A stretch of DNA of 14,780 bases, taken from assembly GCA_934293005.1 (NCBI GenBank), contig CAKQYA010000043.1:1-14780 (forward strand), written 5' to 3'. Of the stretch, positions 5,349-12,110 are shown piece by piece. The stretch is from an uncultured Bacteroidaceae bacterium. GTDB taxonomy: Bacteria; Bacteroidota; Bacteroidia; Bacteroidales; Bacteroidaceae. The position numbers and the translations under genes were made by a program. The notes under the pieces were generated by a model. That model was not told the DNA's origin. It was given only the letters and a program-made list of their open reading frames with translations, and made no database searches. Numbering within the stretch: the first letter of the stretch is position 1; every line of letters starts with the position of its first letter.

Positions 5349-7073
5349 TTATTTTTCAATCTTGAATGTCTGGTTGCCAGTCTTGACAACGTAGACTCCG
5401 CTTGCTGCATCTGCGAGTGATATTGATGATGCATTCTTTGCCGACAGGATGAGAGAGCCGCCAGCGTTGTAGATGTTGACGTCTGCGCTCTTTGCGAGAG
5501 TGACAGTCTGTCCGTTCCAGCTGATTGCATTGCCGCTTGCAGCTATTTGTTCCACGCTTGTGTCGTCGGCATCATCGTTGAAGAATTTGTAAGTATATTT
5601 GCCGTTGACCTCTTTGTCTTCTGCAAGCATAGTTCTGTTGTCTGACTGTATGATGTGGTAAATGCCGTTGTTGGCCACGGAAGTGGCAAAGAAAGCATTG
5701 TCGCCAGTATGCATGATCATTGCAGATGGTGTGCTCTCTGTGTCGATGAGGATGTTGATAGGTGTCTCCACCTCGTATGTTGCGGTAGATCCGCTCCATG
5801 CTGTGATCTGCACTTCATCGTCAAGAACAGCCATGCCAGTGACATTCTCAGCCTCCTTTTTTGCGTCTCCCTCATCGAAGCCGCTTGTCAAAGCCCAGTT
5901 CTTAGACAGGTCGCTTGCCTTCAGACTTACAGCATATGTGTCGCATCCGCCCACGAAGGCCTTGCTGTTGTCGAATGGGAAAGTCTCGTTGAAGGTGCCG
6001 GCCAGATAAATGTTGCCGTTGAGATACTGCATCTCATCGATGGTGTTGAACTTTGCTAATTGCAGGTTGTCATCAATCTGTGAATGATAAGTCATGGTGT
6101 TAGTGATGCTTCCATTCTCTATGGTAGCCAGGATGAACGCTTGCTCATATTTGGTCTCTTCGTCTTTAGTAGCAGTGAGCAGGTCTGTGATCTGCTTTGA
6201 GTTGTTGGCTGCCTTGAGAGTGAGGTCGGTGCCGTATGCAACGAAGCCTGCATATATTTTTGTGCCATCAGTGGTAAAGTTGCAGTCTTCGGCGCCATAG
6301 CCTTCATAGGTCTCAGCCTGTGTGGCTGCCAATTGTGCCACGAGTGTAGCCTCGCTCAAGTCGTCAGAAAGAGATATGATGCCTAATGTAGGTATGTCAT
6401 ACATGTAAAACCAGTCTGGCTTGTAGCAATACTGTCCTTTGAGAGTGAGTGAGCCAATCTCGTTCTTGCCTGTGTATTCAGCAGACATGATGACCTTGTC
6501 GCCGCACATCTTTATGGTGCCAGGTGTGAAATAGGTATCGGCCCCGGAGTAGCATTCATGAACCATGTCAACAACAGGTGTGATGGTGTTGGATGCCACG
6601 TATTCGCCGTCCTTTGTGAATTTGACGATGAAAGCAGACACCTGTGATGTCTCACCTTCCTTGCCCTTGATGGTTGTCTTTGTTTCGCCAGCCTTATTGA
6701 CGATCTGCACTTCATCGGCAAACACGCCAGTTGCGTATATATTGCCCTTGGCGTCAGTAGTGACCGACCCTATAGTGGCAGCACCCTTAAGGCTTGCAGC
6801 CCACAGTTTTTTGCCAGCCTTGTTATATTTGGCAATGAAAGCGCTTGTGGCAATAGGCTCGAGATAACTGCTCGCAAACTCCACATCCTTTGTGAAGCTG
6901 CCTGTCACGATGGCATTTCCATCATTGTCGATGGCCATGGCTCCGCCACGACGCAGGTCAGATGCTGCCTCGGTGGTGATGAGATCAGTTGTCCATGTGG
7001 GTGCTGCTGTCTCTTGTGCATTGGTTGCTATTGTCGCAAATGCCAACATTGCTAAGAAAGTAAATTTTCTCAT
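5349..7073 (-). CDS. Secreted beta-propeller-like protein with type IX sorting tail, in the SusE/F position of the locus; function unknown
   Basis: A 574-residue protein with signal peptide MRKFTFLAMLAFATIATNAQ and no lipobox cysteine. Two clear repeats near the N-terminus have the 'AhD..GN.hhTG.F......AFIhKh...G' pattern (about 43-92 and 98-150: AMAIDNDGNAIVTGSF, VTTDAKGNIYATGVF). A third related unit is near 344-392 (LNGNIYLAGTF). This resembles SBBP-type seven-residue-strand beta-propellers. Residues 531-574 (VNIYNAGGSLILSA ... SGVYVVKTGNQTFKIEK) are a typical short type A type IX secretion C-terminal domain, so the protein is probably exported to the cell surface or released. I recognise no enzyme active site. 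Its place directly after susD and before the lyase suggests a surface glycan-binding role like SusE/SusF, but those are lipoproteins of different fold. It may be read from the susC-susD transcript through the hairpin at 7101-7144. Confidence 0.75.
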   Translation of the reverse strand: MRKFTFLAMLAFATIATNAQETAAPTWTTDLITTEAASDLRRGGAMAIDNDGNAIVTGSFTKDVEFASSYLEPIATSAFIAKYNKAGKKLWAASLKGAATIGSVTTDAKGNIYATGVFADEVQIVNKAGETKTTIKGKEGETSQVSAFIVKFTKDGEYVASNTITPVVDMVHECYSGADTYFTPGTIKMCGDKVIMSAEYTGKNEIGSLTLKGQYCYKPDWFYMYDIPTLGIISLSDDLSEATLVAQLAATQAETYEGYGAEDCNFTTDGTKIYAGFVAYGTDLTLKAANNSKQITDLLTATKDEETKYEQAFILATIENGSITNTMTYHSQIDDNLQLAKFNTIDEMQYLNGNIYLAGTFNETFPFDNSKAFVGGCDTYAVSLKASDLSKNWALTSGFDEGDAKKEAENVTGMAVLDDEVQITAWSGSTATYEVETPINILIDTESTPSAMIMHTGDNAFFATSVANNGIYHIIQSDNRTMLAEDKEVNGKYTYKFFNDDADDTSVEQIAASGNAISWNGQTVTLAKSADVNIYNAGGSLILSAKNASSISLADAASGVYVVKTGNQTFKIEK

Positions 7074-7100
7074 GTTCTAAAGTGTTTAAAGTTCAACATT

Positions 7101-7144
7101 GTCATTTTGCCCGAGGCGACCGCAGTCGCCCTCGGCAAAATGAC
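7101..7144 (-). other. Very stable 19-bp intercistronic hairpin with UGCG tetraloop between susD and the beta-propeller gene
   Basis: 7101-7120 pairs with 7125-7144. There are 11 base pairs, a bulged base, 4 pairs, a bulge on the other arm and 4 more pairs, for 19 in total. On the minus-strand RNA the loop reads UGCG closed by C-G, which is a UNCG-class stable tetraloop; on the plus strand the loop is CGCA, which has no special stability. The stem is not followed by a T-run (AATGTTG follows), so it is a poor terminator. It may be a processing or stability element that sets higher levels of susC-susD than of downstream genes. Confidence 0.7.
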
Positions 7145-7200
7145 TTTAACGTATTCTTAAGTAGGTGTTCGAATATATTTTGAGAGTGGATGCTCATATT

Positions 7201-7215
7201 GATTTTGACAAAATC
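7201..7215. other. Short palindrome GATTTTG-A-CAAAATC downstream of susD
   Basis: A perfect 7-bp inverted repeat around a single central base lies 17 bases after the susD stop codon. It could be a protein-binding site. As RNA it cannot form a hairpin without opening part of the stem. An AT-rich palindrome of this size may also occur by chance. Confidence 0.3.
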
Positions 7216-7231
7216 AAAGTATGTCACATTC

Positions 7232-8653
7232 TTATTTGGCGTTCCATTTTTCGATGCCAGGGTTAGCTTCCACGGCCTCGGTAGGGAAACGCAGCGTGTA
7301 GCGTGAGTCGCCGGCAGAGAGCGTGTAGTGGTCTTCGCCATAGCTCTTGCTCAATGCGGGACGTGTGGTGCGTCGTAGGTCGAACCATCTGTGTCCCTCG
7401 AAGGCCAGTTCGCATCGGCGCTCGTTGCTGATGGCTTCAAGCAGTTGTGCCTTGTTCATTTCGTCAAGTGCGGCTGCGTATTGGCTATACTTGGCTGCGG
7501 CGTACCTCTTTTCCATCAAGGCTTTGAGATGCACGCGTGCTTCTTTCAGGTTGCTGTCGGTTGCCGCAGCGTTGTCGGCAGCGCACTCGGCAGATGCTTC
7601 TGCAGCTATGAGGTAGGCTTCGGCTGAGCGGAAACTGCATCGGTAGCCATCGTTGCCGCCGTCGCCATACTTGATGAGGTTGTACACGCTTGATGTTCTG
7701 GCTTTGTAGTAGAGTGCCTTTCGCTTGTCTCCTGTGCGATAAGCATCCACAAGAGCTTTGTCAGGCACGCCAATCTTCACATAGCCTGATGTCATTACCT
7801 GTTCGAGTGCCACGATGTTCTCAGCCGAGAGGTAGTAGTTGGGCAGAACCTTCGATGTGTTCAGGTCTTCCAGTGTGCCATGTTTCTGTATGACGGTCTT
7901 GGCCTCTTCAAGCGCATTGTGCCAGTCGCCTTTGTAGAGATAAACTCTTGCCAGAAGCGCATTGGCCGATACGGTGTTGAAGCGGTAGGTGTATCCCTCG
8001 TTCCAAGTTTCTACGTTGAGATACTCTTTGGCTTTCTTGATGTCGTCTATGACCTGCTGGTACACTTTTTCCACGCTGCTGCATGAGAGCACAGCATTGA
8101 CGTCAGCTGCCAGTGAGAGCGGAATGCCCCGTGTGGTGGCAGGTGTGCAATGTGTGTAGGGATCGGCATAGAGGTTGACCAGAAGGAAATGGCAGTAGGC
8201 CCTTATCATGTAAGCTTCGCCCACAAGTTGGTTGATCTCGTCTTGTGTGGCTTCTGTGATGTTCTTCTGGTTTTCGATGACGTAGTTGGCTATATAGATG
8301 GCATGATAGTAGCGGCGCCATCCGAACGAGGCCGTTGTGCTCTGCTGACTGAGGTCTTTCCATGCCCAGATGTCGAAGTATGAGTCGTAGTCCTCTGTGG
8401 ATGTTGAACCTTTGATGAGGTTCACCTCATCGCTTCTGAGCGTGGCGAGGCCACGGTCTTCGGGGAAGTTTTTGTATTCGTATGTGAGCAGGGCACGGTA
8501 TTCCTTGCCAGTCTTTGCGATGACTTTGCCTGTAGGGGTGATGTCGAGAAAGTCGTCGCAGCTTGTCAGGCTCATCATGGCCAGCAGCATGACGATGCCC
8601 ATCAGGTATCTTGTTTTCATCATATACATGCTTTTGAGATTAGTGATATACAT
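7232..8653 (-). CDS. susD-like: SusD/RagB-family glycan-binding surface lipoprotein
   Basis: A lipoprotein that caps the SusC transporter and binds oligosaccharides at the cell surface. The lipobox LTSC gives lipidated Cys32, followed by DDFLDITPTGKV, the usual SusD mature start. The central region has TPR-like helices (GEAYMIRAYCHFLLVNLYAD, about 145-164; NALLARVYLYKGDWHNALEEA). The C-terminal part has the characteristic NERRCELAFEGHRWFDLRR (410-428), and the protein ends with PTEAVEANPGIEKWNAK. The length, 473 residues, is normal to slightly short. The ATG at 8653 gives ten extra residues before MMKTRYLMGIVMLL, so the true start may be 8623 or 8620, which give a standard signal peptide. It lies 6 bases after the susC stop codon and is surely co-transcribed with it. 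The neighbours indicate pectin or rhamnogalacturonan as ligand; this is inference. Confidence 0.96.
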   Translation of the reverse strand: MYITNLKSMYMMKTRYLMGIVMLLAMMSLTSCDDFLDITPTGKVIAKTGKEYRALLTYEYKNFPEDRGLATLRSDEVNLIKGSTSTEDYDSYFDIWAWKDLSQQSTTASFGWRRYYHAIYIANYVIENQKNITEATQDEINQLVGEAYMIRAYCHFLLVNLYADPYTHCTPATTRGIPLSLAADVNAVLSCSSVEKVYQQVIDDIKKAKEYLNVETWNEGYTYRFNTVSANALLARVYLYKGDWHNALEEAKTVIQKHGTLEDLNTSKVLPNYYLSAENIVALEQVMTSGYVKIGVPDKALVDAYRTGDKRKALYYKARTSSVYNLIKYGDGGNDGYRCSFRSAEAYLIAAEASAECAADNAAATDSNLKEARVHLKALMEKRYAAAKYSQYAAALDEMNKAQLLEAISNERRCELAFEGHRWFDLRRTTRPALSKSYGEDHYTLSAGDSRYTLRFPTEAVEANPGIEKWNAK

Positions 8654-8659
8654 GTTGTC

Positions 8660-11600
8660 TTAAAAATTTATGTTTGCGCCAAATATGAAACTCTTAGGAA
8701 TAGGTTGTGCGTAAGGGTTGCCCATTGTCTCTGGGTCGAGATAGTTGTCGTAGTTGCTTGCTATCACGAATAGGTTGCGCGCTTCGATGGAGAGTGATGC
8801 GCTCTTGATGCCGATATGCTCGAGCCATTGTGCTGGCAGTTTATAGCCAAGGCGCAGGCTTTGCAGACGCACGTAGTTGCAGTTTCTCACCCATGTGTCG
8901 AGCATGCTGTAGAGGTTGTACTCATTATATTGCACATACTCGCGTGGGCGCTCTGTGCTGGTCATCAGTTTGGCGTATGCACCGTTGGTGTTGTCTGCAG
9001 TCCATCTCTTCAGAATGTCGCGGTTGACATTCAGTCCACGGTCGTAGCGTGCAGGTGAGTAGCTTGGCTGCACTCTCACCTTCATGCCGAAGTTGAAGAT
9101 GAAGTTGACGCCCAGCTGCCAGTCTTTGTATTCGAATGTGTTGATAAGGCCGCCAGTGTATTTAGGATCTGTGCTGCCCATGTAAGTGTAGAGGTTGCGC
9201 TGCTCTTCTGCTGAGAGGGTGCTGGCGCCATGGGCATTGAGTTTCAGAAATTCTGTGGCTGTCACTTTCTGTCCGTCCTTTGTCAGGAAGAGAGGGTAGC
9301 CCTCAGCGTCAAGTCCGGCAGTTTTGTATGCGAAGATGGCACCCACAGGATATCCCTCGCGACTTGGATAAGTGGCGTTTTGCGCCACGGTCTCTTTTAT
9401 GACTTTGTTCTTGTTATATCCGATGTTGAGGTTTGTGGTCCATGTGAAGTCTTCGGTGTGTATGTTTCTTGTGCTGAGCGCAAACTCCACGCCATTGTTG
9501 TTCATGCTTGCCCAGTTGATCGTTGTTGAAGAGAATCCGCTCTCAAGAGGCAGCATCTTCAGACCGATGAGGTCTGAACTGTGTCGGTAGTAGTAGTCGA
9601 CCGAGAGGGTGATGGCATTGTTGAGCATCGCCATGTCGACTCCTATGTTCACGTTTTCTGTCTTCTCCCATTTGAGGTCAGGGTTTGGAGCCGTCTCGCT
9701 GTTGATGATGTCCTCAGTGTGTCCCGGCAGTATTGTGCCCTTCTTGAGTGTGCCTATGAGGTAAGGAGACGTGTTCTTGTCGATGTTGCCCTGCAGTCCG
9801 TATGAAGCGCGTATGTTGAGGCTGTTGAGCCATTCCGCGCTTTTCATCCATTGTTCTTCCTTGGCTCTCCAGAGTCCGCTCACGGAATAGAGTGGAAGAT
9901 AGCGGTATTTCTTTGCCACTCCAAACACGTCGGAGCCATCGAAGCGCACGCTGCCGCCAATGGTGTAGCGGTTGTATAGAGAATACGATCCTGTGGCATA
10001 CCACGACACATAGGCGTTCGTTGTTTCTGTCTCTTGGTGGAGAGGGTATGAGTCGGCCCATGTTTGGCTTGGGAAGATGATAGGCTGTGTGGTGAGGGTG
10101 CGTGGGTCATATCCGTATGCCACGCTGTATATCGAACTTGCCTTGGCGTGGCGCACCTCTGTGCCCAGCATTATGTTGACGTCGTGTATGCGGTTGAAGG
10201 TCTTAAAATATTCAGCCATGGCCTTCCATGTCCATTGGCGGTTGTGGTATTCTGTTGTCTTGTGCATGCCGCCTTCTGGCAGGAAGGTCTTCTTCACACC
10301 GTCAGATCCCATATATTCGGTGAAGAGCTTCTCCTTGCGCATGGTGTATGAGTTTTGTCCGGCATATTTGCTGAGAGAATATGAGTCTTCCTGCAGTCCA
10401 AACTGTGATGTTATCTTCAGGTCATCGTTGAGGCGGAACTGTGCATTGGCAATGGCCATGAGGGAACGGTCGCGACGTTGTGTGCGTGAGTTGGCTCTTT
10501 CCTCAAAGATGTTGAAGTCGAGCGATGAGTCTTCTTTTCCTTGCACATTAGTGTCGTAGTTGTAATTGCCGTTCTCATCGTATGGAGTGAAATATGGATT
10601 GGCCAAGCGTGAGTAGTAGACAGGGTTTGTGAATCCGTTGCTGTCTGTGAGGTAAGAGTTTTGCTTGCGCTCATTCGCATATACTGATGCTCCCACTTTG
10701 AGTTTGCGGTTCACTTGATAGTTGGTCTTCAGCGTAAGGTTGTAGCGTGTGTTGCCCACGCCCTGCACGGTGCCTTGCTCGCTGGTGTAGCCTGCTGATG
10801 AATAGTAGTCGCTCTTCTCGTTTCCACCAGAGAGGCTGATGTTGTATTCCTGTGAGAGAGTGCTGCGGAAGAGAATGTCGTTCCAGTCGGTGTTGATGCT
10901 GCGCAGCTTGTTGATTTGGCTTTGGGCTGTCTGGCTCAGAGCGTTCCATCCTCCTGTCTTGTATGCGTCTGTCTCGCCTAAGGTGTTGAGTATGCTTGCC
11001 ACGCCACCCTTGTTTTGCCTGTAGGTGTAGTCGGAATCAAGCAGAGCCAGCTCGAGGTCAACTTTCTCATTGCTGTTGAGCAGGTTCAGACGATCAATGT
11101 CGGTTTTGGGCATGTAGGTGAGTTTGCCTGAGAAATTGATGACAGGCTTGCCAGCACGTCCTTTCTTTGTGGTGATGACGATGACGCCATTGGCGGCTCT
11201 TGCTCCGTAGATGGCAGTGGCAGCCGCATCCTTGAGCACTGTGATGTTGTCGATGTCGGATGGGTTGAGGCCTGCGATGGAAGTCTGGTAGATGTTGTCA
11301 ATGTCTTTCAGGTCTTCCATGCTTGGTATGTCTGTGCCGTCCATAGGTATGCCGTCGAGCACCCATAGAGGTTCTTGCGTGCCGTTGATGGAAGCTGTGC
11401 CTCGGATGCGTATCTTGACAGGCGCACCAGGAGCTCCTGTGGATGTGATGGATGAAAGACCTGCTATCTGGCCTGCCAGAGCTTGGTCGATGTTGTTGAC
11501 AGCTCCTATTTTCTCATCGCTGATGTTGAGTGTGGTCACGGCTGCTGTCAGTTTGCGGCGGTCCAGTTCCTGATAGCCTGTGACAATCACTTCGCCTATG

Positions 11601-11923
11601 AGTTTCTCGTCCGAGCGCAGTATCACTTTATAGTCGTTCTTGCCGGCCACGATGTTCACTTTCTGTGTCTCGAAGCCCATGAAGTGCACGGAGATGGCCT
11701 TGACCTTGGCGTCAATCTTCAGTTTGAATTTGCCGTCGTAGTCTGTGACCGTTCCTTGGGTCACTTTATTGTTGTGTCCCTCCATGATGGATACTGTGGC
11801 GCCAGGCAAAGGGTCATTGCCCATAGAGCCGTCAAGGACGATGCCCGTGATGGTGCGCTCTTGTGCTGAGAGGATATTCATGGCGCATGCCATGAGTAAA
11901 AGCATGAATAGTCTTATTTTCAT
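8660..11923 (-). CDS. susC-like: SusC/RagA-family TonB-dependent outer-membrane glycan transporter
   Basis: A 1087-residue outer-membrane beta-barrel that imports oligosaccharides using TonB energy, in complex with the SusD partner encoded next. The signal peptide is 1-20 (ends ILSAQ). A carboxypeptidase-D-regulatory-like domain spans about 24-103 (TITGIVLDG...PLPGATVSI; DYDGKFKLKI). The TonB-box region is EVIVTGYQ (111-118). The plug domain carries QALAGQIAGLSSI, VKIRIRGTASING, LWVLDGIP (186-193) and VLKDAAATAIYGARAANGVI (229-248), all hallmarks of the family. The barrel ends in FIFGANINF with a terminal Phe, as expected for BAM recognition. The length is typical. The ATG at 11923 directly precedes the signal peptide. 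The 187-base leader has no clear TAnnTTTG box, so transcription may come from the metalloprotease promoter or from a regulator-dependent promoter I cannot recognise. Confidence 0.97.
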   Translation of the reverse strand: MKIRLFMLLLMACAMNILSAQERTITGIVLDGSMGNDPLPGATVSIMEGHNNKVTQGTVTDYDGKFKLKIDAKVKAISVHFMGFETQKVNIVAGKNDYKVILRSDEKLIGEVIVTGYQELDRRKLTAAVTTLNISDEKIGAVNNIDQALAGQIAGLSSITSTGAPGAPVKIRIRGTASINGTQEPLWVLDGIPMDGTDIPSMEDLKDIDNIYQTSIAGLNPSDIDNITVLKDAAATAIYGARAANGVIVITTKKGRAGKPVINFSGKLTYMPKTDIDRLNLLNSNEKVDLELALLDSDYTYRQNKGGVASILNTLGETDAYKTGGWNALSQTAQSQINKLRSINTDWNDILFRSTLSQEYNISLSGGNEKSDYYSSAGYTSEQGTVQGVGNTRYNLTLKTNYQVNRKLKVGASVYANERKQNSYLTDSNGFTNPVYYSRLANPYFTPYDENGNYNYDTNVQGKEDSSLDFNIFEERANSRTQRRDRSLMAIANAQFRLNDDLKITSQFGLQEDSYSLSKYAGQNSYTMRKEKLFTEYMGSDGVKKTFLPEGGMHKTTEYHNRQWTWKAMAEYFKTFNRIHDVNIMLGTEVRHAKASSIYSVAYGYDPRTLTTQPIIFPSQTWADSYPLHQETETTNAYVSWYATGSYSLYNRYTIGGSVRFDGSDVFGVAKKYRYLPLYSVSGLWRAKEEQWMKSAEWLNSLNIRASYGLQGNIDKNTSPYLIGTLKKGTILPGHTEDIINSETAPNPDLKWEKTENVNIGVDMAMLNNAITLSVDYYYRHSSDLIGLKMLPLESGFSSTTINWASMNNNGVEFALSTRNIHTEDFTWTTNLNIGYNKNKVIKETVAQNATYPSREGYPVGAIFAYKTAGLDAEGYPLFLTKDGQKVTATEFLKLNAHGASTLSAEEQRNLYTYMGSTDPKYTGGLINTFEYKDWQLGVNFIFNFGMKVRVQPSYSPARYDRGLNVNRDILKRWTADNTNGAYAKLMTSTERPREYVQYNEYNLYSMLDTWVRNCNYVRLQSLRLGYKLPAQWLEHIGIKSASLSIEARNLFVIASNYDNYLDPETMGNPYAQPIPKSFIFGANINF

Positions 11924-12110
11924 TGTTTCTCTCTATTATTGAATTACTCTCTTTTGAAAAACTTTCTTCTTGGATGACTTTTTCTTGAGGAAGACACTTG
12001 CCTCTGTCAAAAGACTGTTCTTGTTGAAGAAGCTTTTTATTGTATGGTGTGCTCTGTCTCTCGAAGGTGCTCTATCGTGCGAGTTGTCATCTTCTTTGTA
12101 GAAAACGTTG
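11924..12110 (-). other. susC leader region, no recognised promoter or terminator
   Basis: In these 187 bases between the metalloprotease stop and the susC start I find neither a strong GC-rich hairpin with T-run nor a good TAnnTTTG box on the minus strand. A small stem TTCTT-CAAC-AAGAA is present on the minus strand (about 12019-12032). One reading frame stays open across the whole gap but has no ATG (see rejected items). The region is most likely an untranslated leader or intercistronic spacer. Confidence 0.45.

Noticed and set aside
7102..7195. Short minus-strand peptide between susD and the propeller gene
   Set aside because: The frame reads through the stable hairpin at 7101-7144, and its sequence (ending CRGRLRSPRAK) reflects the palindrome and not a protein.
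12037..12090. Seventeen-codon leader peptide (MTTRTIEHLRETEHTIQ) upstream of susC
   Set aside because: It is too short to support from sequence alone. It has no attenuator-like codon run and no downstream antiterminator pair that I can identify.
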